The position numbers and the translations under genes were made by a program. Source: Fallopia convolvulus (Eukaryota > Streptophyta > Magnoliopsida > Caryophyllales > Polygonaceae). Taken from it: a DNA stretch of 64,000 bases. This document shows positions 1 through 9,663 of the stretch, in pieces; the first letter of the stretch is position 1; each line of letters opens with the position of its first letter. The DNA is taken from NCBI GenBank assembly GCA_964016875.1, contig OZ024724.1, forward strand, positions 33,131,786 through 33,195,785, written 5' to 3'. Below the pieces are notes generated by a model that ran no database searches, was not told the origin of the DNA, and saw nothing but the letters and a program-made list of their open reading frames with translations.

Positions 1-784
1 GGAGTTGAGCGTGGGCCGGTGTGTAACGGGTGAGATCCACTCCAAGATTCTTAGCCAAGAGGCTAACCAAATTGCCACACCACACCTCCTTGGACTTGTG
101 GGACTTCTCGACATAGTAGAGCCATTCGTACCCCAAATTCAAGGGGCCGGGCTCCTCGAAGAGGATGGTACGGAAACAAGCGACCTCCGTCCTTGTAGAC
201 CGGTTCAACTCCCTCTTTGGCCAAAATGTTGCGGCGAGGACTCTCAAGATAATCCGGAAGATGGGGTTGACGATGGTTGCCCCGGATAGCGCCACGGTAG
301 AGGATTGAACCTCTCCGGTGATGTAGCTCCAAGTGCGGGTCACTCGGTAGTCCTTCAAGCTATAGTCTCTAGACGGGTTTGGGAGCTCCAAGATTGCATT
401 GAACTCCGCCATGGTGAAGTCACGGTCCTCTTTACCGAGCCGGAAACGAATGCGTCCCGGCGAGATCTTCGACGAGAAATTGGTCTCCAAGGTGGCCAAG
501 AACTCGGATGTGAGGGTCGGGTAATGTGGCAAGCTCTCTTGCTTTAATAAGTGTGCGGCCCCAAGGATGATGAAGGCGTCCTTGACATCCGTGTAGATGC
601 CCGTAGAGACAGCGCTAGACTTCGAGAACCATCGGGTGTAATGGTCCTTCTCCAAATAATCCATGTAGCGCCGTACTTGGCTCTGACTGCTCAAAATCAC
701 ATCGTCCACACGGGGTGGAGATGGAGACCTGTGGTTCCTCCTCTTCTTCTGGGCTCGGGTAGCGGGTCTGCTTGAACTAGCCAT
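1..784 (-). CDS. Second ORF of Athila-like element A (partial, runs off window)
   Basis: An uninterrupted minus-strand frame starts at an ATG in good context (784) and stays open for 261 codons to the window edge. It begins with a short basic Ser/Arg/Lys-rich stretch (MASSSRPATRAQKKRR), then a hydrophilic globular region with segments such as IYTDVKDAFIILGAAHLL, FLATLETNFSSKISPGRIRF and DFTMAEFNAILELPNP. This pattern resembles the plant 'ATHILA ORF-1 / putative plant transposon protein' families (established families, recognised from memory; function unknown). It lies 3' of the gag-protease gene in the same element, in the position of the env-like ORF of Athila elements, but I see no signal peptide or membrane segment in the visible part. 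It has its own promoter and 5'-UTR intron upstream. The C-terminus is outside the window. Confidence 0.7.
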   Translation of the reverse strand, partial: MASSSRPATRAQKKRRNHRSPSPPRVDDVILSSQSQVRRYMDYLEKDHYTRWFSKSSAVSTGIYTDVKDAFIILGAAHLLKQESLPHYPTLTSEFLATLETNFSSKISPGRIRFRLGKEDRDFTMAEFNAILELPNPSRDYSLKDYRVTRTWSYITGEVQSSTVALSGATIVNPIFRIILRVLAATFWPKRELNRSTRTEVACFRTILFEEPGPLNLGYEWLYYVEKSHKSKEVWCGNLVSLLAKNLGVDLTRYTPAHAQL

Positions 785-788
785 GGAT

Positions 789-1395
789 CTACAAAATAAT
801 CAAAAATTTCCAAGATAAGATCCACTCAAAAATAATAGGTACGAGACCCCATACTTGGTCTCGAAATTAACCTCAGATTTATTCATAAACTACCCAATTG
901 GGTTGTTCACGAGTCCGGACTCGGATCGATCATCAATGAAGTGCAGGGTCGTTAACGAGCCTGGGTGGGTCGTTAACGACCTGTCGAGAGCAAAACCAGA
1001 AATTTCCAAAATTAAATCTACCTCTAATTCAGCACAAATCAAGCATGCAATCTTCTATTATTTTCCACAAATCCCCCATCGGGTATAAGCACCCCATACT
1101 TACTCAATTACCCATCCCGAACATGCTAAAATTTTCCGAAATTTTGACATGCAAAGTTCGAATTTTTTAGATCTAGAACAAGAAAAATTCATGATTTCCT
1201 AACTAAAGGGTTACAATAGCTAATCTAACACGAATAATCTTTCCTAGAACGTAAACAACTAAGCACAATCAAGAATTTTTAGAACGGATTTTAAGCATGC
1301 TCATCGATCTCCATAATAATCATGATTCAAGATATGAAATTTAACCCTATAGATAATCAATCATGCAATTTCAAGCAAGGGTTTAGAAATCATAC
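789..1395 (-). other. Predicted 5'-UTR intron of the element A second gene
   Basis: On the minus strand a donor (CTCCG/GTATG at 1395) and an acceptor preceded by a T-rich tract (TTTTGTAG at 789) bracket 607 bp, ending 4 bp before the ATG at 784. The interior is AT-rich, unlike the flanking GC-richer leader. It contains one paired palindromic box (949-979). Long leader introns next to the ATG are common in plant genes and can raise expression. Splicing here is predicted, not shown. Confidence 0.5.
949..979. promoter_or_regulatory. Paired TCGTTAACGA boxes in the leader intron (element A)
   Basis: Two perfect palindromes TCGTTAACGA at 949-958 and 970-979, centres 21 bp apart, separated by 11 bp (GCCTGGGTGGG). 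One of a dispersed set described under findings. Confidence 0.75.
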
Positions 1396-1617
1396 CGGAG
1401 AACCGAGAATTTAAAGAACAAGGGTCGGAATCGGGGTAGTTAACGAGCTCGTCGTCGACGGTTTGTGGCTTCTGAACTCCGGTAACGATGGCGTCTCCGG
1501 TGGTCGTTAGTGTGGGAATTCCGACTCGGTGGGAGAGGATTGAGAGGGATTGAGAGAGTTTTGGGTTTGAGAGTGAATGTTGGAGAGATTGTGGTAGAAT
1601 TTTGGGAGGGGTAGAAG

Positions 1618-1630
1618 GGTTTATATAGGA
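1618..1630 (-). promoter_or_regulatory. TATA box of the internal promoter in element A
   Basis: Minus strand reads CCTATATAAACCC. It is followed downstream by about 220 bp of CT-rich leader typical of plant 5' UTRs, then the intron 1395-789 and the ATG at 784. A paired palindromic box lies 105-145 bp upstream (1734-1764). This suggests the second ORF has a dedicated promoter and is not made only from the LTR transcript. Confidence 0.55.
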
Positions 1631-1733
1631 GGGGTAAGGATAGAAGGGGTGGCGGCTAGGGTTAAAAAAATTTAACTAGGTTAGAATTACTTACCTGCCC
1701 CGTATTGTGACGAATCGGGTCGTCCGAACCGGG

Positions 1734-1764
1734 TCGTTAACGACCCTGGGTGGGTCGTTAACGA
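1734..1764. promoter_or_regulatory. Paired TCGTTAACGA boxes upstream of the internal TATA box (element A)
   Basis: Perfect boxes at 1734-1743 and 1755-1764, centres 21 bp apart; the spacer CCCTGGGTGGG extends the symmetry into a roughly 31-bp compound inverted repeat. Located 105-145 bp upstream of the minus-strand TATA box. Confidence 0.75.
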
Positions 1765-1932
1765 GCCGCCGTAGCCTTCTCGGTGAATTTTCGACCCCTT
1801 TTTTCCTGAAATCTTGTTAGCTCAAAAAATCTTATTTCTATCCTATTTAAACTAAAAAGAAAAATAAAAGAAAGCTAAGAAATAATCTAAAAAGAAAAGA
1901 GAAATAAAATAAACTAGACCTATTCTAAAAAA

Positions 1933-1973
1933 GCGGGTTGCCTCCCGTAAGCGCTATGTTTAACGTCGTTAGC
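1933..1973 (-). other. Conserved post-protease box of Athila-like elements
   Basis: Directly 3' of the gag-protease stop, the minus strand carries GCTAACGACGTTAAACATAG followed by CGCTTACGGGAGGCAACC. Element C carries nearly the same block at 22217-22256, also just past its protease. Strong conservation of a non-coding block in a decayed element suggests a cis-acting role (RNA structure, splicing or packaging), but none can be assigned. Confidence 0.6.
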
Positions 1974-1995
1974 CCGACGAGCTCCCTTGCTAGTC

Positions 1996-4686
1996 TCATG
2001 GTGGTTCATGTACGGCCATTTTGGGGTCTTGAGATACCCTGCTTGTAACCTTACTGCCTCTGTGCACTTGAATTGCTAAATTAGGACCTTCTTCTTCTAT
2101 CAGCAAGCTCGATATCCCTGGATTGTTAGTGTAGTCCGAAAGCCAAGGTGGTTTGGACTTTTCTGTAACCTCTGTAGTAGGGCCTTTGTGCACGTGAGAA
2201 TCAGTGATCGGCAGATGTGGCTCGGTAGGGACTGTGGTGTCGAGTTCGGGTTGAGTCAACTCTAGTTGTGCCACTCCGATTGGGTCGTTGGCTTTTTGAT
2301 CTAAATTGAATTCCACCCGTTCCTCTCCTATATCAAAAGTGAGGAGTCCCTTTCGCACATCAACTCTTGCTCCTGCTGTGGCTAAGAATGGTTGCCCGAG
2401 AATTATGGGGACGTGAGGGTCTTCAGGCATATCAAGGACAATAAAATCATTCGGTATAAAGAATTTCCCGACTTGAATAGGGTAATCGTCCACTACTCTT
2501 GTGGCCTTGACACTTGACCCATCTGCCATGTACAGATTCATGTCTACTGGTTCTAGTGGTCCCATATTGGCTTTAGACCATATTGAAAGTGGAACAAGAC
2601 TAGCACTGGCACCAAGATCGCATAAAGCCTTGAACTTGTGGTTGCCTATGCCGATTGTGATTGCAAACCTCCCAGGATCTCCAAGCTTTTCTGGAAGAGC
2701 TATGGATCTGACCTCGTCCTGCAGCTCTGTAATGGATCTTTTCCTGCTAAGAATATCTTTCAAGAATTTTGTGTAAGCCGGCATTTCGCTTAGGGCCTCA
2801 GCGAATGGGATGGAAATATTAATGCCCTGAAGAATTTTAACGAAACGCTTGAACTTACTCTCAGTAGAGTCCATAGATTTCTTAGTTGGAAATGGAAGAG
2901 TTTTCACCATTCTCGGAAAAAGGTTAGGCTCGAGAGGTGAGAGTACCGGGTCGACATTGGGGTCGTTCGGTGTCCTCGGCGGGTCGTTACCGACCCTGAT
3001 GGGGTCGTTAACTACCCTGGGATAGAGAGGAAGGCTCGGATTAGTAGACTTACCTGGGTTAGGATCGTCCGGAATTCTTGGAGCCTCGTCATTCTGGCTT
3101 GTAGGCTCGGTACTAGCTCTCGCTGGCTCGTTAACGAGCTGTTTTGCGAGGTCCTTTTCCTCCTTCTCTTCAGCTTGAACTCTCTCTGGTAGTGTCTTCC
3201 TGCTTCTGAGGTGTACCGCTGCTATTTGGCCTCTAGGGTTCTCCTCGGGACGGCCCGGGAGTTGCCCTTGTGGTCTTGGAATCCGTGCAGCAAGGTCTTC
3301 TAGTTGGGAATCAACACTCCTCTTCCAAATATCGAACTCTCCCCATCTTTTATCCTGTTGGTTCAGCTTGGCTTGGACGTCATCAACCTTGTTGTTCACT
3401 CCGTTGATGCTCTCTTTAATCTCCTGAACCCATGATGGCGTCTCCTGATGGTCTGGAGGTCGATATGGTGCAGGTCGTCTATCTTGTGGGGGCCCTGTGT
3501 AGTTGTGATTTGTATTCTGATTGCCCCATGGTTGATAGTTGTTTGACCTGTCATTATAATTAGGCTGGTTCCTGTAGGGTCCTCTCATGTAATTCATCTC
3601 AGCTATCGTCTCAGCGGTTCTAACCTGCTCAATGTTAGTGCAAGCAGAAGTACTATGCGCAGAAGAACCACATTCTTGACATGATTGAGAGGATTTCAGA
3701 AAACTTACTTGTTTCCTCAAACGGTTGACCTCATCTTGTAAGAATTGATTTTTAACATAATGGTCAACTTCATCTCGATTGGGCACATAGAGACGTTTTT
3801 GAGTTTGTGGAGCCTGTTGGGTTCCGTACATAGCATCGTAATTCGCCAGCTTGTCCAACAGCTCCCACGCCTCTGTCGGGTTCATCTCTATAAAACCGCA
3901 CGCAGTATGCGTGTTGATGCGGTTCTTGGTCTCCGCGTTAATACCCTGGAAAAAGATTTCTTGCAATACATATAATGGTTGCCCATGAGTAGGGCATTGT
4001 CTAAGCATTTCTTTAAATCTTTCCCATGTTTCAACAAATGTTTCATTAGGCAACTGGTGATAAGAGGTGATGCGTTTCCTTAACTCCGTTGTCTTAGCAG
4101 GAGGGAAAAACTTTGTAAGAAATTGATCATAAAAAGCTTTCCAAGTCCAAATAGACTTAGAAGGTAGGCTCTCTAACCAGTTCAGGGCCTTTCCAGTAAG
4201 CGACCATCTAAAAGCTTTTAACAGAACATATTCTAGCAATACCCCTTCAGTAGCTATGGTGTCACATAAATCAAGAAAATTTCTAATATGCTCCATAGGG
4301 CACTCAGCAGGTTTCCCTTCAAACTGAGCCCGTTTAATTAAGGATATAAATTGAGACTTGATCTCAAAAGGTTTCTCTATCGCAGGAAGCACAATAGGAG
4401 ATTCTGGCACCCTCAGTTCCGGATGCATGTATTGCTTGGCATTCCTTGGATAGGCGTTTAGCTCTTCTTGCAGTCGAGCCTTGTCTGCGTCTGCGCCGTC
4501 TTTCTCGGCTTTCAGTGCCTCCATTTGGGTCCGGAGGATCTCTAACTCTCGAGCCATCTCTTCAGCTGTGGCCATGGCTCGGTTTTCTCGGAGTCGTCGG
4601 TGCAGGGAACGTTCGGGTTCTGAGTAATAACTGGAGCTATCAAACTGAAGCCTTCTTCGTCCTACCGGCATACACTGAGAAAACAA
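1996..4686 (-). CDS. gag-pro: Gag-protease polyprotein of element A (intact, no polymerase)
   Basis: 896 aa without internal stops. Residues about 40-75 form a charged coiled-coil-like segment, followed by the plant retrotransposon gag core (about 80-300; landmarks QYMHPELRVP, FEIKSQFISLIKR, KFFPPAKTTELRKRI, WERFKEMLRQCPTHG). A CCHC zinc knuckle CQECGSSAHSTSAC (about 335-350) marks nucleocapsid. A low-complexity Pro/Asp/Asn linker follows (about 490-610), in which the paired DNA boxes are translated as VVNDP and VGNDP. The retropepsin domain is near 690-800, with DLGASAS as the catalytic Asp motif (instead of DTG/DSG) and PIILGQPFLATAGA as the C-terminal flap region. Gag would build the particle and the protease would mature it; RT and integrase must come in trans. 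The same architecture occurs decayed in C and fused to a damaged pol in B. Confidence 0.9.
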   Translation of the reverse strand: MFSQCMPVGRRRLQFDSSSYYSEPERSLHRRLRENRAMATAEEMARELEILRTQMEALKAEKDGADADKARLQEELNAYPRNAKQYMHPELRVPESPIVLPAIEKPFEIKSQFISLIKRAQFEGKPAECPMEHIRNFLDLCDTIATEGVLLEYVLLKAFRWSLTGKALNWLESLPSKSIWTWKAFYDQFLTKFFPPAKTTELRKRITSYHQLPNETFVETWERFKEMLRQCPTHGQPLYVLQEIFFQGINAETKNRINTHTACGFIEMNPTEAWELLDKLANYDAMYGTQQAPQTQKRLYVPNRDEVDHYVKNQFLQDEVNRLRKQVSFLKSSQSCQECGSSAHSTSACTNIEQVRTAETIAEMNYMRGPYRNQPNYNDRSNNYQPWGNQNTNHNYTGPPQDRRPAPYRPPDHQETPSWVQEIKESINGVNNKVDDVQAKLNQQDKRWGEFDIWKRSVDSQLEDLAARIPRPQGQLPGRPEENPRGQIAAVHLRSRKTLPERVQAEEKEEKDLAKQLVNEPARASTEPTSQNDEAPRIPDDPNPGKSTNPSLPLYPRVVNDPIRVGNDPPRTPNDPNVDPVLSPLEPNLFPRMVKTLPFPTKKSMDSTESKFKRFVKILQGINISIPFAEALSEMPAYTKFLKDILSRKRSITELQDEVRSIALPEKLGDPGRFAITIGIGNHKFKALCDLGASASLVPLSIWSKANMGPLEPVDMNLYMADGSSVKATRVVDDYPIQVGKFFIPNDFIVLDMPEDPHVPIILGQPFLATAGARVDVRKGLLTFDIGEERVEFNLDQKANDPIGVAQLELTQPELDTTVPTEPHLPITDSHVHKGPTTEVTEKSKPPWLSDYTNNPGISSLLIEEEGPNLAIQVHRGSKVTSRVSQDPKMAVHEPP
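2984..3014. promoter_or_regulatory. Paired palindromic boxes inside the gag-protease linker (element A)
   Basis: TCGTTACCGA (2984-2993) and TCGTTAACTA (3005-3014), centres 21 bp apart, embedded in the coding frame of the Pro/Asn/Asp-rich linker. A further single box TCGTTAACGA lies at 3128-3137 in the same linker. Confidence 0.7.
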
Positions 4687-4763
4687 ACAAAGAAAACAAA
4701 AATTAAAAACAAAAACGGGGTCGGGCTATTCCCGATCCCAAAGATAAACTAACAACTCGTTGC

Positions 4764-4781
4764 TTCCCCGCAACGGCGCCA
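4764..4781 (-). other. Primer-binding site of element A
   Basis: Minus strand TGGCGCCGTTGCGGGGAA, seven bases inside the 5' LTR edge. It differs by a base or two from the PBS of element B (TGGCGCCGTTGCCGGGGA). Athila-type elements commonly prime with tRNA-Asp; the match is consistent with that, but I did not align it to a tRNA. Confidence 0.75.
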
Positions 4782-4937
4782 ATTTGTTGATTAGGGTTTC
4801 TCGGCCAACAAATAAATTTGTAAGTCAAGACCCCGCTGAGTACAGTGGAGTCAGGATCGTTCCACAGGAAGCAAGGTTGTTTGTCTATCAATCTAATAAA
4901 AATCAAATAAATCAAACACAATCACTCACGAGATGCC

Positions 4938-4968
4938 TCGTTAACGACCTTGTCAGGATCGTTACCGA
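4938..4968. promoter_or_regulatory. Paired boxes in U5 of the element A LTR
   Basis: TCGTTAACGA (4938-4947) and TCGTTACCGA (4959-4968), centres 21 bp apart, about 150 bp inside the LTR edge next to the PBS. Confidence 0.7.
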
Positions 4969-5760
4969 ACCACCGAACACAAAAATACTAATTAACAACC
5001 TAATTAATTTCCAATTAATACTCGGTACCGAAGCAAGTATTCAGCAACGAAGATTTATCAGAAATAATTCAATTAAAACAAAAATCTAAGATAAGGGACA
5101 CCACAACATAGCTAAGCATAAGAATTCGTAAGAAGATAAGATCATGCCTTTAAATAGATAGAGTCATCAACTTTCATTGACTTGACAAGTAAATTAATCT
5201 ACTTTCATAAACTAACTTACTCAATTGCTTGTTTTGGATCTAAAGCTTGAAACTTTCGTTTTCAAACAATATCAACCTTCAAGTTACTAACTTTCTCTTT
5301 CAATCAAGTTAAAACTCAAATTATCTCAACTCCCGTTTCGGTATTAAGCACAACAAACAATCTCAATAAAGATAAAAGGCATTCATCACACAATCTTACT
5401 CATCAAACATGCTCAACTATGCCGGGCTTAACCCCGACCCTAGAAAAATAGACTACTCACTACTCATGATTAAGAAACTAAAAACTTCAATAAACACAAA
5501 CATTGAAACAAAACTCAAACTTAAATTAATAACAAAAATATCGTCTTACAGAGATCCAGAGGAAAACTAAACAAAACTATCACCAAACCACAAAACTCGA
5601 TCAACGAACCTCGGAAACCGTCGTCACCGACCCTCGTCACCGACTTCCGATCCGGTTCTCTCTCCTTCGGCCTTCCTCCAAATCTTCTCCAAAACTAGCT
5701 CTAAAATCGACTCCAAAATTAAGCCCCCCCCCCCCCCCCCTTTCTATGCTAGATAGAAGG

Positions 5761-5774
5761 GTATTTATACTAGA
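5761..5774 (-). promoter_or_regulatory. LTR TATA box of element A
   Basis: Minus strand TAGTATAAATACCC. The equivalent CTATAAATACCC is in the C LTR (18153-18164 and 26321-26332), supporting a conserved core promoter. A paired palindromic box lies 230-270 bp upstream (5999-6030). Confidence 0.6.
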
Positions 5775-5998
5775 AAATCCTAAAAAACTAAAAAGGCTAA
5801 AAGATAAAAGCTTTCCTAAAAAGATAGAAACAATCTCTAAAAGATAGAAATAAAATCTAGAAAGATATTAAACCCTAAAATACATATTCTAATAACCCAT
5901 AAAGATTCTAAAAAGATACTCAACCGATACGGAAATAAATTCCCGCTCAGGATCGGTGAATAATAAAAATAATACTCGAAATCTTCCTCTTCGTGGCC

Positions 5999-6030
5999 TC
6001 GTTAACGACCCTTCACAGCCTCGTTAACGA
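5999..6030. promoter_or_regulatory. Paired TCGTTAACGA boxes in U3 of the element A LTR
   Basis: Two perfect palindromes at 5999-6008 and 6021-6030, centres 22 bp apart. Confidence 0.75.
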
Positions 6031-6313
6031 GCCTGGGGTTTGTTTTCTTCAACACCTCCTCTTGTATTCTTGAGCTTTGACTTCTTAAATCTTGCACTCT
6101 CCCGTCCTTCACTGTGATGCTCCAAATTTAGCTCCATTTAGCTCCTTTTCTCACTAAAATCTGCAAAATACACAAAATAGCGTAGATTCCACTCTTTTCA
6201 TAGATTTATGCAAAACTAACTAAAAATACTCAAAACTAAACCTAAACTAGACAAAACTAAACCTAATAAGCAAAGAAAACCTATCAAAAACTATACTAAA
6301 AATGCGAACATCA

Positions 6314-6512
6314 ATAACTTTTAGCATGAGTAATGCAATCCAACAAAAATTGTTACCTTGTGAGTATTTTTGGCCTTATAGGGAGAACATCAAAAATTCC
6401 CTCTTCTTTTATTGTGTGTTTTACTCTCTTTATGTATATTATCTCTTGGAATTGTGATGGTTATCTATTACTTGAGACCTATCCGGGATTAAGACTTAGT
6501 TGGAGAGATTTG
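6314..6512 (+). mobile_element. Remnant of element E internal region (between A and B)
   Basis: This short stretch matches the 3' non-coding part of element C on the same strand: the block with TAGGGAGAACATCAAAAATT and CTATCCGGGATTAAGACTT has its counterpart at about 22880-23210. Its last five bases, ATTTG (6508-6512), are repeated at 16004-16008 beyond element B, so E continues there. No coding potential. Confidence 0.65.
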
Positions 6513-6674
6513 TGATCGCTCGGTTTCGCGAGGGTCTAGAGATACAATTTATAACCCGACCCCGTTGTAGCACGTGGTGGGTGTCGAACACTCGGGAAGT
6601 CTACTCGATTGATGTGCCTAGACACTAGAAAGATGGAAAGGAGAACTTAAAACAAAGGAAAACAAAGAGAACAG

Positions 6675-6757
6675 TCGGGACCGACACAAAGGTCACGTCG
6701 GGCCCGATGTTGGCGACAAGAGGAAGTCGGGACCGACGTAGGGTAAGTCGGGCCCGA
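6675..6757. promoter_or_regulatory. Four paired TCGGGNCCGA boxes in U5 of the element B 3' LTR
   Basis: TCGGGACCGA (6675-6684) with TCGGGCCCGA (6698-6707), and TCGGGACCGA (6727-6736) with TCGGGCCCGA (6748-6757). Centre spacings are 23 and 21 bp. The same set recurs in the 5' LTR (about 14774-14856). Confidence 0.75.
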
Positions 6758-7460
6758 GGTAGCTGGGTTCGTCGAACTCAAAGATTGAAAGTAGATCTTG
6801 GGCTTTTGAGTTCCTTCTCTAGTAGGTTAAGGCTTTTCCACCCCAATTCAAGCAATAAGTGATGATCGGAGTAGGATCGAGTGCTTTCGCCCTCGTTCCA
6901 ACCACTTCTACACATCGATCCTTGGGGAAATCCCCTTCGAAGCTAGGTCTTGAGATTGACACATGTTCACTTTCGCTACTTTGCCAATCTCAAGCCTTGA
7001 CTACCAACTTTCGCAAGGAATTGTAGCTCTATGTAGAGTGGGTTCCTTAGATCAAGCACTCAAGGCTATGGAATTGGGGTTTCTAGCCCAAACCTAGCTA
7101 GAGTTTTCCCCCATAACCCAAGATCAAGGAGATCTACTCCATATGGCAAATAAAGAAAGCAAACAAATCAAAAGGGAAAGCGATCAACATCATCAATCTC
7201 AAAACAAAGCAAAGTTTCATTCACAAATCAAAAGCAATCCACAAATTCCAATCAAAGGTTTCCAAATCCACAAGATCAAAACAAAGCAAAGCTAATCTAT
7301 CAACCAAACCTATCAATCTCCCTCTCCTTGGGCCGATTCTCTCTCTTCTCCTTCTCCTCTCCTTCCTCCTTGCTCTCCAAGTATCCTCTTGAGGGTTGAT
7401 TCCTTGCCAAGTGTGGGAACCTCCTTGTGTGAGAGAACCCCCTAAGTAGAAGACAAGAGA

Positions 7461-7472
7461 GCCTTTTATAGA
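7461..7472 (-). promoter_or_regulatory. TATA box in the element B 3' LTR
   Basis: Minus strand TCTATAAAAGGC, followed by a leader-like CT-rich sequence. The identical site in the 5' LTR is at 15561-15572 and would drive the element transcript. Palindromic boxes begin about 70 bp upstream. Confidence 0.65.
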
Positions 7473-7539
7473 TTAGATGAGGGGCAAAAGTGGAAGTTCA
7501 CCATTTTGTGCCTTGGAGCCCAAGCACCAATCGACCGAC

Positions 7540-7638
7540 TCGGCCCGACACGGAGGACCTCGGGCCCGAGTTACTGTGCAAGTCGGTCCGAGGTTGAAAC
7601 TTCAAGTCGGGCCCGAGGTTGGTTGCAACTCGGTCCGA
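7540..7638. promoter_or_regulatory. Row of five palindromic boxes upstream of the element B TATA box
   Basis: Boxes TCGGCCCGA (7540-7548), TCGGGCCCGA (7560-7569), TCGGTCCGA (7583-7591), TCGGGCCCGA (7607-7616) and TCGGTCCGA (7630-7638), with centre spacings of about 20-25 bp. The 5' LTR copy has lost one pair through a 22-bp deletion. Confidence 0.75.
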
Positions 7639-7925
7639 ACCTCGTTCCACCTTCTTCTTGTTGGCTTCTCTTGTTCTTCTTCATGGCTTGCTCCTCTCTT
7701 TCCCTCTTTAGCTCGGGCCTTGCTCCATGTCTCGACCCTCCTTCAAATCGATCCTCGATTCATTCCAAAACACCTACAAAACACATAAAACGCGCATAGT
7801 CTCCGAATCTCATAGAAATACGGGAACTAAGCTAAAAAGGAACAAAACACACAAGAAAAGGGGAAAAAGAAACATATTTACAAAGGAAATCACATATGAA
7901 AACACCACCAAATAAAGAGACATCA

Positions 7926-9663
7926 AAATACCCCATACTTAAACTTGCTTGTCCTCAAGCAATAACAATGTAAGCAAGACCGAAACATAATCTTCAAGTA
8001 AAGCCTCGTATGAAAACACATTTTAGCACAAGTGATTGATATTCAAGCAAGATTACATCATCACACATGATTAAGTGTTCCAAGGAATAGAGTCAATGCA
8101 ACTAAGCCTCACTTTAGGGATATGTGAATGTGTATCACTCATCATGTGTTTGGGTTTAGCAATGAACACTCAAGCTCAAAAATCATGCAAGTAAGGACTT
8201 TACTATTGAAGCTAATATCACCAATTCCTCCACCTAGAGATGCCTAATACGAAGTACACAAAGAATTTCGAACTTGGCTCAATGGAGGTCCTCAAAGAGG
8301 TTCCATTCGGCCGGGTTGTAATGGGGCTTTTGGTATTTCTCAAGGTGGGAATTATTTGGTCTTGTGGTGCTTACAATGGGGATTGAACAACCTAAACTCT
8401 CACCAACTTCACCAAAATTCCACAATCAATTTCACACTCACCCAAAAGACTTAACACATTTTTCCTCTTTCAACCCAAAATTTCACTTAACATTCCACTT
8501 CATCTTTGCTCTTAGACTTTTTGTTGGATTTTCCACACTTTCTATATTGGACCGACTTTCTTATGACATCGGGCCCGATGTAGCTTGTAACTCGGTCGGA
8601 CCCTTTTTCTTCACTTAAGCTCTTTGCCTTCATTCCACTTTACATTTCTAACATTTTCTTTCTTTCTTTCTTTCTTTGTTTTCTTTTTATACAACAAAGA
8701 TGCACTACCCACATGGTTCATAACACCATTCCTTAAACCCAAGAGAATCTCAACTCTTCAAATACAATCCAAACCTCTCTTCTAAAGTCCAATCCCATAA
8801 GGGTCAAGTCATATAAGGCTAGGAATAATATTTTTGAGGAGTTTCAGACAAAGGCTTAGGCTAGAATGGGGCTACAAACAAAGGATTAACTTCATGGTAG
8901 GATATGGAACATTTATGTGACTAAAAGAATAAAGTTCAAAATCAATGTGACAATGCCAGGACAAATCTCATGACGGTCTTGGAAAATAGATAAACACCGC
9001 AATAGCAAGTTTTACTAAGCATGCATGAGCTAATCACACAAGAAACATGAGGTACATGCAAATATGAACAAGCATCCCTAAAATGGCCAAAAATCAATCT
9101 CACAAGGGTCACTCATACTTAGTTGCATAAGATCTCATCCTAGAACTCACATGCTCAATAAAACAACCAAGATATCATGATCACATCAAAAACAACATCA
9201 TTTTAGAGGCTAAACCATCCGAAAATATGCAAAGAAATTTACATGCTCACATCATCATTAGCTTTTATTTGGCAATCTAAGATGGGAATTTCTAGTCCAA
9301 AAACTACAAAACACAAAATCTTTTTGTTGTTTTCAACACAATTTTCAAATTTTTATGGATTTTTGCAAAAATTTCTCTAAAACCAAAAACAAAGACTCAT
9401 CCATTCAAAACCAACTCAATTATCCATGTCATTCCACAAACCACAAACCAAGAAACAAACATCCCAAACACAAACTAGAAACCGAAAACAAATATCCTTA
9501 AAATAACAAACACACAAGCAAGTGAAATCATGAGCACACTTACCCCCACCCCATACTTAAAATTTTGATGTCCCCATCAAGCAAGGAAACCAAAACTTAA
9601 AAGCAAGAGAGAAGAGTATGAAGAGCTCACAATTTCTTTTATTCTTCAATGGCATGTCTAGGA
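7926..9663 (-). other. Long non-coding 3' region of element B with two polypurine-like tracts
   Basis: No significant ORF. The tract next to the 3' LTR reads AAGTATGGGGTATTT on the minus strand (7940-7926), the expected plus-strand primer. A second similar tract, TAAGTATGGGGTGGGGGTAA, lies near 9563-9540, soon after the integrase stop; element C has the same tract at about 22653-22672. A box pair occurs at 8569-8600 (TCGGGCCCGA then TCGGTCGGA) and a CTTT microsatellite near 8655-8678. Athila/Tat elements typically have long 3' non-coding regions. Confidence 0.7.

Larger units (their letters stand above)
1..6313 (-). mobile_element. Element A: non-autonomous Athila-like Ty3/Gypsy retrotransposon (3' end outside window)
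   Basis: Read on the minus strand the order is 5' LTR (6313-4788), PBS (4781-4764), gag-protease (4686-1996), conserved box (1973-1933), internal promoter and intron, second ORF (784 to window edge). There is no reverse transcriptase, RNase H or integrase between protease and second ORF, so the element depends on another for mobility, like plant TR-GAG-type elements. The right LTR edge is followed by ATAAC (6314-6318), the presumed target duplication; its partner is outside the window. A sits inside the older element E: the flank from 6314 matches the 3' internal region of element C (about 22880-23210). The intact gag-protease frame suggests a recent insertion. Confidence 0.8.
4788..6313 (-). 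repeat. 5' LTR of element A (1526 bp)
   Basis: Minus strand starts TGATGTTCG (6313) and ends AACCCTAATCA (4788), with the PBS next to it. The same TGATGTTCG start opens the 3' LTR of element E at 16837, showing that A, E and C belong to one family. A TATA-like TAGTATAAATACCC lies near 5774-5761. Palindromic box pairs occur in U3 (5999-6030) and U5 (4938-4968). A run of 17 C (5724-5740) sits just downstream of the TATA box on the transcribed strand, where it reads as G17. Confidence 0.85.
6513..7925 (-). repeat. 3' LTR of element B (1413 bp)
   Basis: Plus-strand edges TGATCGCTCGG and GAGACATCA. A minus-strand TATA box TCTATAAAAGGC lies at 7472-7461. It carries nine palindromic boxes with GGCC/GACC-type cores: four at 6675-6757 (U5 side) and five in a row at 7540-7638 (upstream of the TATA box). 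Unlike its partner LTR it keeps a 22-bp segment near 7614-7636 containing part of a box pair. Confidence 0.92.

Noticed and set aside
5..775. Several plus-strand and alternative-frame ORFs over the second gene of element A
   Set aside because: Shadows of the single 261-codon minus-strand frame, which has the good start context, promoter and leader.
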